64,000 nucleotides of DNA. It comes from Brevibacterium epidermidis NBRC 14811. Lineage in GTDB: Bacteria > Actinomycetota > Actinomycetes > Actinomycetales > Brevibacteriaceae. This document shows positions 1 to 7,148 of this stretch, one piece after another. The first letter of the stretch is position 1. Every line of letters starts with the position of its first letter. Made by a program: the position numbers and the translations under genes. The stretch is from NCBI RefSeq assembly GCF_001570805.1, contig NZ_BCSJ01000015.1:248001-312000 (forward strand), read 5' to 3'. The notes below the pieces were generated by a model. It saw only the letters and a list, made by a program, of their open reading frames with translations, did not search any database and had not been told where the DNA came from.

Positions 1-21
1 GGTGTAGACGTTGTCAGTCAT
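1..21 (-). CDS. N-terminal start of an unidentified gene (cut by window edge)
   Basis: Only the first seven codons are visible (MTDNVYT). The ATG at 21 is preceded on the minus strand by a strong GGGAGGA ribosome binding site about eight bases upstream, which is the reason for calling it a start. The product cannot be identified from seven residues. It lies downstream of the deaminase-ASCH gene on the same strand, about 100 bases away, so it may belong to the same transcript. Confidence 0.45.
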
Positions 22-117
22 CGGGTCGAGTCCTCCCGGTCGAGAATGCTTTCCTGCGCCTGTGGCCTTCTGTCACAGTGCTTCGCTGTCCAGCTTAGCG
101 GCTGGGCCCAGAGAGTG

Positions 118-840
118 TCAGATATCGGCCGCGGTTCGACGGAATCTTACGATCTCGACGTTCGCGGCCGCAGGCATGTTTGGGTAGTGACTGCGGACAT
201 TGGCGATATACCGCTCCAATCCACTCTGGCGGGTGAGGTCGAGATCCTCAGGCTGCAGTTCGTCGGTTCGCTTCACCATCACCGAGGCGACTTCCACGGG
301 GAGGGTGCCATGTTCGGTGTTCTCGAAGTACGCCAGAGCCGGACCCGTGCGGTGGCCTTCGTTCCACCGCACCGTCAGCGTCTTCGTCCCATTCGTGACG
401 GCGTCGAAGTAGCGAGCGTGGAACCTCAGCAGTCGTTTCGGTGCAGAATCCGGATGTCGGTAAGAGTGGGGGAGCAGAGCGGGGACCGTGGCGATCGACG
501 GTTCGCCCGTGGTGTCAGCCGGAGCGATGACGAGGGCATCGGGATGGAGGTCGAGGAGGACCTGTCGGCATCGTCCGCACGGAGCCAGCAGCCCACGGCC
601 TTGGTCGCCGACCGCGGCGATCGTGACGAGCGGACCGGCGTTCGCGGCCGCGGCGGTGCCGATCGCGACGAGTTCCGCGCAGGGTCCACCGTTGAAGTGG
701 TGGACGTTGACACCGGTGTGGATTCGCCCGACAGTGTCCATGGCGGCAGCGGCAACGGTGTGGTTTTCATCCGGCCTGAGGCTGCGTACGAGTTCTTTAG
801 CGGCGGCGATTACGCGCAGCTCTGAGTCGAAGAGGCCCAT
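118..840 (-). CDS. Cytidine deaminase-like protein fused to an ASCH domain
   Basis: 240 residues in two parts. Residues 1 to about 115 match the small tetrameric cytidine deaminase fold: zinc and catalytic residues are visible as C54-A-E56 and P-C88-G-R-C91. Residues about 135-240 look like an ASCH domain (a PUA-like RNA or nucleotide binding fold), with the G-T-K-T-L-x-V-R-W signature near residues 150-158. The deaminase half would deaminate cytidine or a modified base or nucleoside; ASCH domains occur with nucleoside-processing enzymes such as YqfB-type amidohydrolases, so a role on modified pyrimidines is an inference. The start overlaps nothing but follows the preceding gene's stop by only 6 bases with no clear RBS, suggesting translational coupling. 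Ordinary cytidine deaminases are about 130 residues, so the extra C-terminal domain is the notable point. Confidence 0.8.
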   Translation of the reverse strand: MGLFDSELRVIAAAKELVRSLRPDENHTVAAAAMDTVGRIHTGVNVHHFNGGPCAELVAIGTAAAANAGPLVTIAAVGDQGRGLLAPCGRCRQVLLDLHPDALVIAPADTTGEPSIATVPALLPHSYRHPDSAPKRLLRFHARYFDAVTNGTKTLTVRWNEGHRTGPALAYFENTEHGTLPVEVASVMVKRTDELQPEDLDLTRQSGLERYIANVRSHYPNMPAAANVEIVRFRRTAADI

Positions 841-846
841 TCGGCC

Positions 847-2424
847 TCAGTCCTGTTTTCCGCGGCGTCCCATGAGGTAGATGATAAACCCTACTGCTGC
901 CATACCGGAGGCGGCGAGAACGAAGATGGGCCAGGAGCTGACGATCGTGGAGATGATGGATTCGCCGAACGAGGTCGCTGGATTCTGATTGGCCCTCGGG
1001 GACGGCTGATCGCCACCCGTGATGAGGTCCGTATCGTCTTTGGGCGTCTGTTCGTCTGGGTTGCGAGGAACCGGATCCGAATAGTCGGGGCGTTCTGCGC
1101 CCTCGTCATCTCCGGGCAGAAATTCATCACCTGCGGTGCCGGGGATGGTTTCGCGTTCGTAGTCGGGAGAACCGTTGCCGTTTGACGGGTCCGGGGTGGT
1201 GCCGTCGGCGTCTGAAGTGCCGGCCGACGAACCGGCACCGTCCGAATCCTTCTCGTCGTCCTCGCCGGAATCCGAGCTGTCGGAATCGCTGCTGCGAGAG
1301 CCGTCGGAGCCCGAACCGGTATCGGAATCAGATTCCCTGCCGTCGGAGTCCCCGTCGGCAGACGTATCTGCCCGTTCCGTCGAGTCCGAATCCGACGAGG
1401 TGGTGCTATCGGTCGAGCTGGTGCTGTCGTCAGAGGTGTCGCTGTCCGAGGACGATCCGTCCGTGCCGGCGTCGCTCGCGGAACCGTCATCGGCTGTGAC
1501 GCCGTCCGTGTCGGCAGATTCGCTGCTGTCGCTGTCGGAACCGTCCGACGAGGTCGACCCGTCCGCCGTCGGAGCGGGGTCGGTGTCCTTCGACCCGCCG
1601 TCGGCACCGGCCTCTGAATCGTCCGAAGTGGATCCGTCCGGGTCGCTGGATGCTTCGGACCCGTCGTCGTCCGGGTAGGGCTGTCCTTCGGTGACGACGA
1701 TAGTGCCGTCCTTGACCTCAAACGTCCACGCGGGGTCCGGTCCAGAGGGAGCGAACTTCTCGAAGTTCATCGGCTCGGTCTGACCTTCGGCAACGATCTG
1801 ACCTTTGTCGTTGAAGTGGTATTCCGAGGGTGCTGATTCAGCAGTCGCCTCGTCGACGGACTGTCCGCTGTCGTCGGTGTCCGATTCGTCCGCGGTCGAG
1901 TCAGAGGCAGTGTCGTCGGATGACTGTGCCGGAACGCGTTTCATCGACTGTTCCGGGGCTTTGAAAGACTTACCGACCCAGCTCTTCGGCAAGGTGCCGT
2001 CAGGGGCATCCTGATCGTTCTCTGGAACGGACATCTCATTGCCGATCTTGTGCCAGTCGGCCGTGAGTTCACCGTCGATCGCGCAGGGTTCGTCTGAGGT
2101 CCAATCCTGATCTTTGCAGGCTTTGTCGCCTTCTTCCTCGTCGCCATCGACCTCGGTCACGCCGTTGTCAGCGCTGCTCGACTCCGCCTCGGCGCCGTCA
2201 GTGCCGTCTGCTGTTGTGTCAGCGTCATCGCTGGAAGAGGAATCTGCGCCGGCAGTTGAATCGGCTCCCGCAGAAGCATCGGCGTCGGGGTTCGAACTGG
2301 CATCGACCGTGGGAATCGGCGAGCTGAATGCAGGCGTGACAGTCGCCGAGATCGGTAGTGCTGCCAGGGCAAGCGCGGAGCCGATTGCGGCGGCTCTGCG
2401 GCTGAACCTGTGTGAGACTGGCAC
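847..2424 (-). CDS. Secreted Ser/Asp-rich low-complexity surface protein with C-terminal membrane anchor
   Basis: 525 residues. Residues 1-34 form a signal peptide (arginine-containing n-region, Ala/Leu h-region). Most of residues 35-450 is acidic low complexity made of Ser, Asp, Gly, Thr and Glu. Two ordered stretches interrupt it: one near 100-165 containing two cysteines in C-K-D-Q-D-W and D-E-P-C, and one near 200-250 containing F-E-V-K-D-G-T-I-V-V. A transmembrane helix at about 493-514 is followed by R-R-G-K-Q-D. There is no LPXTG, so it is probably held by the membrane helix rather than by sortase. The acidic region resembles stalk regions of adhesins, but no binding domain is recognised. 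A promoter-like pair lies about 70-100 bases upstream. Confidence 0.75.
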   Translation of the reverse strand: MPVSHRFSRRAAAIGSALALAALPISATVTPAFSSPIPTVDASSNPDADASAGADSTAGADSSSSDDADTTADGTDGAEAESSSADNGVTEVDGDEEEGDKACKDQDWTSDEPCAIDGELTADWHKIGNEMSVPENDQDAPDGTLPKSWVGKSFKAPEQSMKRVPAQSSDDTASDSTADESDTDDSGQSVDEATAESAPSEYHFNDKGQIVAEGQTEPMNFEKFAPSGPDPAWTFEVKDGTIVVTEGQPYPDDDGSEASSDPDGSTSDDSEAGADGGSKDTDPAPTADGSTSSDGSDSDSSESADTDGVTADDGSASDAGTDGSSSDSDTSDDSTSSTDSTTSSDSDSTERADTSADGDSDGRESDSDTGSGSDGSRSSDSDSSDSGEDDEKDSDGAGSSAGTSDADGTTPDPSNGNGSPDYERETIPGTAGDEFLPGDDEGAERPDYSDPVPRNPDEQTPKDDTDLITGGDQPSPRANQNPATSFGESIISTIVSSWPIFVLAASGMAAVGFIIYLMGRRGKQD

Positions 2425-2495
2425 TACGTTCCTTCGCGGTGGGGATTCCGACTTTATTGGTCAAGGGGACATGACGTTCAGACACATCGGGCACT

Positions 2496-2524
2496 ATCTT
2501 AATGTCTCGACCAGATGTGTTAAA
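2496..2524 (-). promoter_or_regulatory. Predicted sigma-70-type promoter of the Ser/Asp-rich protein gene
   Basis: On the minus strand TTTAAC (2519-2524) is separated by 17 bases from TAAGAT (2496-2501). The -10 element is good and the -35 weak. It lies about 70 bases upstream of the start at 2424, with a visible purine-rich RBS before the start. Confidence 0.4.
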
Positions 2525-2613
2525 GCCGCTGGCGTGTTTCGCCGTGGCGCGGGATCCATGACAGGACCGCGCTTCGGGGCCGGCGAGCAGTCGCCTGCAA
2601 CCCCTTCAGGGAA

Positions 2614-4302
2614 TCAGCGATCCTGAGTTTCGGACTTCTTCGGATATGCCCGAACGGTCGAGTCGTCGCCGAGCACCAGGGCCTTCTCGCCTTTGTCCAC
2701 GACCGCCAGCAGATCGGTATCCGTCTTGAATGCCTGCTTGCCGGCGAGGAGGCATGACGTGTTCGTATCCATCGTGCAGGGGACGATGGAACCGCGAGGC
2801 TCGGAGAGATGGATGTCACGGCTGGAGACGTCCATGAGCAGCAGGCCCGACTCCAGGTCGAAGAGGTAGGGGCCGATGTAGGCGCGTTCTCCGGCCTGTC
2901 CGCGCACCCAGGACTTCTCGCCGACGATGTCGGTCGTCGTGGTCACGGTCGAAAGGATCGACCCGTCTTCGAGGGAGTGGACGACGAGCTGGATCCTGTG
3001 ACCTGAATTCGTCGAAGCGCCCTGTTCGCCCCACAGCGTGATCGCCTTGCCGTGGCCGGCCGAGATCCAGTCGATGATCTTCAGCTCGTCGCCGGGGCTT
3101 TCGAGATCGATGCTGCGTTCCTCGCCGGACTTGATGTTCTTCGCCTTGACCGGACCGTTCCAGTCCGAGCTGAAGAGCTCATCGTTGTCGATGGCCATCG
3201 GTGTCGAACCGGCCTGCGGGGTGGGGACGTTCTCCAAGCCATCGGCACCGAAGGTCGAGAGTTTGTTGCCTGATTTGATGAGCACGCTCTTGCCGGCCGA
3301 AGTGATGCGTGCCTTCTCCGGAAGCTGGTAGCTCTTCGGCTCCGACTCTCCGTCGAAGAGCGCCTCGGCGGTATTGCCCGACTGCCACAGCAGCGCCGGT
3401 TGCCCATCGATGACGGTGTCGACGGCGAAGGTCGGGGATTCGTCGATCTTGGTCTTGTATCGGGACTTGCCGGTGTCTGCGTCGAGGACTTCGAGGCGGT
3501 TGTCGTTGACGAGGAGGACTCCGCGATCGGAAGCCGTCACCGAGGCGCGCTTGGGCACCTTGGCTTCCCACGTTGGGGAATTGTCGTAGCTGGGCACAAT
3601 GTCTTTGGTCTTGTCGACGGAGAGTTCGGATGCGGGATTGACCTGCTGTTCCGAACCGATCGTCTGCGGGGTGTCAGGGGAGTCGACGGGGACGATGTTG
3701 GGAACGACGAAAGCGCCGATCATGAGGATTGCCAGACCGATAAGCACGAGCCCGGGGACGGTGATCTTCTTCAGTCGCTGCGGGCGATTGCGAGCCGAGC
3801 GTTTACGTACCGGTGTCTTCTTCACCGTCGGAGTGGCCGGTGCGGCCGGCCCGGAGAATGGTGTGCCCATCGGGTAGCTGTCGCCGTTCGACCCTGCTGA
3901 ATCGTCCTGGGCAGCGTATCCGTTCTGCCCACCTGCGGCCTGGCCGTTCGTGCTCTGGTCGGCATTCTCCGAATGCCCGGTCTGTCCGGTCGACTCAGCC
4001 GAACTATCTGTCGAACCATCTACTGAACCACCCGCAGCCGAAGCGGTAGACGATTCGCCCGCGACATCCTCGGCGGTGGTGTCTTGTTTGGGGGCGGCCC
4101 CGACCCTGCCTGTCGCATCGATGCCGATCTCGGTCGTCTTCGTACCGTCGTCGATCGTCACGGCCAGGGGAGTCTCGGTCGCCTTGGCATAGTCGCCGAG
4201 GTAAGTGATGGCCTGCCCGGTGTCCGAATAGCGACTCGTCGCCCCGTTGAGGGTGGTGTAGGTGAACCCGTCATCTGAGACGGAGATCAACGCACGAGGC
4301 AT
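2614..4302 (-). CDS. Single-pass membrane protein with extracytoplasmic propeller-like domain
   Basis: 562 residues. Residues 1-75 form a small globular N-terminal domain predicted to be cytoplasmic. Residues 80-165 are a Gly/Ser/Asn-rich linker, 165-180 a basic stretch, and 181-203 a transmembrane helix. The remaining 350 residues are outside and show repeating beta-strand patterns of the PQQ-enzyme-like or beta-propeller type (for example V-L-D-A-D-T-G-K-S, a classic propeller blade end). Two cysteines near residue 500 (V-P-C and S-C-L) could form a disulfide. No catalytic residues are recognised; such proteins often act as sensors or scaffolds. It is upstream of the Ser/Asp-rich surface protein on the same strand (gap 189 bases), so the two may work together at the envelope. 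Confidence 0.7.
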   Translation of the reverse strand: MPRALISVSDDGFTYTTLNGATSRYSDTGQAITYLGDYAKATETPLAVTIDDGTKTTEIGIDATGRVGAAPKQDTTAEDVAGESSTASAAGGSVDGSTDSSAESTGQTGHSENADQSTNGQAAGGQNGYAAQDDSAGSNGDSYPMGTPFSGPAAPATPTVKKTPVRKRSARNRPQRLKKITVPGLVLIGLAILMIGAFVVPNIVPVDSPDTPQTIGSEQQVNPASELSVDKTKDIVPSYDNSPTWEAKVPKRASVTASDRGVLLVNDNRLEVLDADTGKSRYKTKIDESPTFAVDTVIDGQPALLWQSGNTAEALFDGESEPKSYQLPEKARITSAGKSVLIKSGNKLSTFGADGLENVPTPQAGSTPMAIDNDELFSSDWNGPVKAKNIKSGEERSIDLESPGDELKIIDWISAGHGKAITLWGEQGASTNSGHRIQLVVHSLEDGSILSTVTTTTDIVGEKSWVRGQAGERAYIGPYLFDLESGLLLMDVSSRDIHLSEPRGSIVPCTMDTNTSCLLAGKQAFKTDTDLLAVVDKGEKALVLGDDSTVRAYPKKSETQDR

Positions 4303-4318
4303 GTACAGGGTTCCTTGA

Positions 4319-4345
4319 AGATTATCGAGGACAGGGCCGTGTCAA
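4319..4345 (-). promoter_or_regulatory. Predicted promoter for the propeller-like membrane protein
   Basis: A perfect TTGACA (minus strand, 4340-4345) is followed after 15 bases by TAATCT (4319-4324). The spacer is short, but the position 15-40 bases upstream of the ATG and the consensus -35 support it. AAGGA lies between the -10 and the start codon. Confidence 0.5.
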
Positions 4346-4461
4346 TACTAATGAATGTGGAGGGGTGCTCCTACCAGTTTTCCGAAACCGTTATAGATCG
4401 CTACTGAATCGTTGCACGTAATGAGATCTGTGTCTCATTGAGGCTCAAGGGCGGTTCTGGT

Positions 4462-4490
4462 TTGCCCGGGTCAAGTGGTGCGGTTAAGAT
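4462..4490 (+). promoter_or_regulatory. Predicted promoter of tRNA-His
   Basis: TTGCCC (4462-4467), a 17-base spacer and TAAGAT (4485-4490). The expected transcription start near 4497 is about 30 bases before the mature tRNA. Confidence 0.55.
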
Positions 4491-4526
4491 GTATCTTGCT
4501 GTCTGCACGTGAAGTGCAGCGCATGT

Positions 4527-4603
4527 GGTGGGTATAGCTCAGCTGGTAGAGCGCCGCGTTGTGGTCGCGGATGTCGCGGGTTCAAGTCCCGTTACTCACC
4601 CCA
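4527..4603 (+). tRNA. tRNA-His (anticodon GTG)
   Basis: A full cloverleaf can be folded by hand. The acceptor stem GTGGGTA (4528-4534) pairs with TACTCAC (4593-4599) with one G-T wobble. The D-arm, a five-pair anticodon stem CCGCG/CGCGG with loop TTGTGGT (anticodon GTG at 4561-4563), and the TTCAAGT T-loop (4581-4587) are all present. The discriminator is C4600 and CCA is encoded (4601-4603). The extra G at 4527 can pair with C73, the identity feature of tRNA-His. It borders the accessory island. Confidence 0.95.
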
Positions 4604-4606
4604 AAT

Positions 4607-4676
4607 GGGAGAGGTTCAAACCCTCGACAAGAGTAACCACTCTTTATCCGGTTTGAGCCTCTCCCTTCTTTTTCGC
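4607..4676. terminator. Terminator after tRNA-His, overlapping the recombinase 3' end
   Basis: Two 16-base arms (4607-4622 and 4650-4665) pair with one mismatch, and the loop contains a second small hairpin (AAGAGT/ACTCTT, 4629-4644). A T-rich run TTCTTTTTC follows on the plus strand. The recombinase stop codon (4644-4646) lies inside the loop, so the structure can serve both converging transcripts. Confidence 0.8.
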
Positions 4677-6116
4677 TTCAGCGGCCCAGTTCAGGGCGTT
4701 CATCTGCTCCTCCGTGTCGCAGAGCGAACCGAAGGGGCGCTCGTACTCGACCCGCACATCTCCTTCTTCCTCGATGAAGATCCGATGAAAGAACGCCTGG
4801 TTGCACAGCCGCCGGTTCGCGTCATCAGCACGTTGATAGATGCTGACGATGTTGGCGAGCAACCCGAGCGAATCATCGAGGTTCGCCCGGGCTGACGCAT
4901 ACTCGTCATGGTGCGCTTCGAGCCGGTGTTGAATGTCACCGATCTGGTTCGCGATGCGATCTTGCTCCTGCTTCAACAGGTCGATCGGTACCGCCCCCGC
5001 ATAGTGGGCTTGCAACAGTTTCATTCGCTCATCGTCAAGACGGTCGCGCTCGCTCGTCAGCCGCGACAGTTCTTTCGTCTCGTTCGCCATGAGCAGATCG
5101 AAGTCGGCGTGGATCTTCCCGGCGAGGTCTTGCCGCAGCCCAGGTGACACTTCGATCATCTCGTAGTACTTCTCGATGAGCCGCTCAACATCTTCGATGA
5201 GCATCGCCTGACTCGTGCACTCGGTCTTTCCCGAGTGCCTTCCCGAGCACACGAAATACGGGTAGACGTTGCCGTGCCGGTTCTTCGCATTGGTGATAAT
5301 CAGGCGTTCGCCGCACTGGCCGCAATAGACCGTGCCCTTCAAGTAGTGGTCATGCACTTGGGTCGCATCAGCCGCGGACTTGTGTGCGTCGAGCACTGCC
5401 TGCACCTGATACCAGACCTCTTTCGGCACGATCGCTTCGTGGCTGCCCTTGTAGGTTGCACCTTTGAACCTCACATCTCCCTTGTAATACGGGTTCGAGA
5501 GCAATCGGTGCAGGGTTGAGATCGCGATCGGCTTCGAGGGACGTTTCGGTGTCGGCAGGGTGGTGAGCCCACGGGCGATTAGTTCGCGATGGATCTGAGA
5601 GAGCGTCCACCTGCCCGATGCGTACACCTGGAACGCCCACGTAATGTGCGGCGCACGCTCTTCGTCGACCTGCACGGTACGGTTCTCACGGCCGCGCTCG
5701 TCGCGCACACCCACATTCACATTGCCGATCGGTGCTCGATTCGTGGTGCCACCCTGCGCGGCTTTCTGTGTGAGCCCCTTCACTGTTTCGGTAGCGAGGT
5801 TTCGCGAATAAAACTCGGCGATCGATGACATGATGCCGTGTAGCAGCTTGCCCGACGGGGTCTCGTCAATGTTCTCGCTAGCAGAAACGAGCATGACCCC
5901 TGCGTCGCGTAGCGCGAGATGGATGGCTACATCGTCGGCCCGGTTGCGCGCGAGTTGGTCGACTTTGTGCACGATGCAGTAGTTGACCTGATGTTCAGCG
6001 ACATACTTGATCATTCGCATCAGCTCGGGCCGGTCTGCCTTGCGCGCAGATTCGCCAGCATCAACAAACTCTTCGATAACGGGACTGATGCAAAGAAAGG
6101 TGACAGTCCTCTCCAA
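4644..6116 (-). pseudogene. Large serine recombinase lacking its catalytic N-terminus
   Basis: The open frame codes 490 residues from a TTG. Recognisable homology begins only at about residue 13 (V-I-E-E-F-V-D-A-G-E-S-A-R-K), which in intact enzymes lies about 50-60 residues into the protein. The region with the Y-x-R-x-S nucleophile motif is missing. What remains is normal: the rest of the resolvase fold (H-K-V-D-Q-L-A-R-N-R), the recombinase domain, a zinc beta-ribbon (Y-C-G-Q-C-G near residue 265 and C-S-G-R-H-S-G-K-T-E-C), and a C-terminal coiled coil. Reading the same frame upstream of 6116 gives sequence unlike a resolvase N-terminus, so this is a truncation and not a missed start. It cannot recombine alone and is probably the dead integrase of the island beginning at the tRNA. 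Confidence 0.85.
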
Positions 6117-6477
6117 GTCGAGGGCGACAGGAGGAAGAAAACTGTTCAGCCAAGGCCGTTGAGTTGTGCCACCGATTGTGGCGATGACGTAGCAGGTAGA
6201 GGCCGCCTGCCCTCAGCATACGCCGAAGGCTTGTGCGCTGGGAACCCGAAATTCCAAATAGTCGCTCAACCGAAAACAGAATCCCACGCACTCAATCCAA
6301 GAATGTCGGAGGGTAATGGCAATATCAGTTATATGCACACGATGCCGATGATGGTGCAGCCCGAGCTGAGTGCAGCTCTTCCTTTGCATCCGCTCGAAGA
6401 CGGGCGCCTTGGTCTCTACGCTTGGCAGGAAGAAGCATTTTGGATTGGCCTGGTTCTTGTTCCGACCGGTTTCCCTG
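6117..6477. other. Non-coding stretch between recombinase remnant and IS remnant
   Basis: No frame gives a convincing protein here. The sequence is less GC-rich than the chromosome and contains no recognised RNA, repeat or complete gene. It probably replaced the 5' end of the recombinase gene during a rearrangement. Confidence 0.5.
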
Positions 6478-6672
6478 TCAGCCGGTCGGTGACAGAAGCG
6501 TCTCGGTTTCAGCGTAGTACGCCTGTTCGACCTCGATCGGAGTACGCATATCGAGTTCCCCGTGGAGCCGCTCATGGTTCCACCATCACACGTATTCGAG
6601 GGTCGCAAGCTCGACCTGCTCGACCGTCCGCCAGGGCCTTGCTGACGGATCAGTTCGGTCTTGTAGACCTTC
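6478..6672 (-). mobile_element. Remnant of an IS3-family transposase (OrfB C-terminus)
   Basis: Read on the minus strand, one frame begins V-Y-K-T-E-L-I-R-Q-Q-G-P. After loss of one base near 6632 the next frame continues W-R-T-V-E-Q-V-E-L-A-T-L-E-Y-V, then a TGA stop (6586-6588) where a Trp codon is expected, then W-W-N-H-E-R-L-H-G-E-L-D and a natural end P-T-G-stop at 6478. This is the well-known C-terminus of IS3-group DDE transposases, including the last part of the catalytic core. About 65 residues survive with one frameshift and one nonsense change, so it is dead. No terminal inverted repeats were found around it. Confidence 0.8.
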
Positions 6673-6754
6673 ATGGCGCCCAGCAGATCAACCAAGAAGC
6701 GACTCACAGCACCCAAGTAGCTGGTGAGCCACAGAGAGGAGCTCCGAGCACGAC

Positions 6755-6768
6755 TTGATCTAGGTCAA
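6755..6768 (+). promoter_or_regulatory. FNR-type regulator binding site
   Basis: TTGAT-CTAG-GTCAA differs at one position from the FNR consensus TTGAT-N4-ATCAA. Its centre (6761.5) is 41.5 bases upstream of the start point expected from the TAGTCT element at 6791-6796, the class II activator position. The operon downstream encodes a Crp/Fnr protein with the FNR-type recognition residues. Confidence 0.7.
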
Positions 6769-6790
6769 GGCTGAGGCTCTGTCAACACAA

Positions 6791-6796
6791 TAGTCT
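6791..6796 (+). promoter_or_regulatory. Predicted -10 element of the metal operon
   Basis: TAGTCT, with no -35 hexamer at the right distance; the FNR-type box occupies that place, as expected for an activator-dependent promoter. The predicted start is about 6803, giving a leader of about 58 bases before the first gene. Confidence 0.5.
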
Positions 6797-6860
6797 GGGT
6801 CGTGAAGGCCAGGAACCTCCTGGTCGATCCCCGTTTCGGGGTGAAGCGAAAGGACTCATC

Positions 6861-7097
6861 ATGGCGAACGCTACTGACACCACCCACACTCTGCTGCGCG
6901 CCGAGGGTTTCTCGTGCCCGTCGTGCGTGACCAAGATCGAGAAGCAGGTCGGCAAGCTCGATGGCGTCGAGAACGTGACGGTGCACTTCGCCTCGGGTCG
7001 CGTTGAGATCGACCACGATGAGACAAGAAGTTCCGTCGACGATCTCATTGCTGCTGTCGATAAGGCCGGCTATAAGTCGAAGGCCTCCGCGTTCTAG
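6861..7097 (+). CDS. Heavy-metal-associated (HMA) domain metallochaperone
   Basis: 78 residues, a single ferredoxin-like HMA domain of CopZ type. The metal-binding loop is F-S-C-P-S-C at residues about 18-23. AAAGGA lies 7 bases before the ATG. It would bind a soft metal ion in the cytoplasm and pass it to the P-type ATPase encoded next, which lacks an N-terminal HMA domain of its own. The S in C-P-S-C and the lack of a preceding Met differ from the M-x-C-x-x-C of most copper chaperones, so the metal is uncertain. First gene of a seven-gene operon. Confidence 0.85.
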   Translation: MANATDTTHTLLRAEGFSCPSCVTKIEKQVGKLDGVENVTVHFASGRVEIDHDETRSSVDDLIAAVDKAGYKSKASAF

Positions 7098-7148
7098 CCA
7101 AACGGCTCCTAACGCACTAAGTTCACCAATTCGAAAGGCGGCACATTC

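Noticed and set aside
1175-1721. Repeats of Ser/Asp codons that could look like a CRISPR or VNTR
   Set aside because: Units are irregular and coding; no constant repeat-spacer pattern. No CRISPR array was seen anywhere in the window.
5919-6758. Plus-strand open frame across the recombinase 5' end and IS remnant
   Set aside because: No domain; it runs opposite two recognisable minus-strand remnants.
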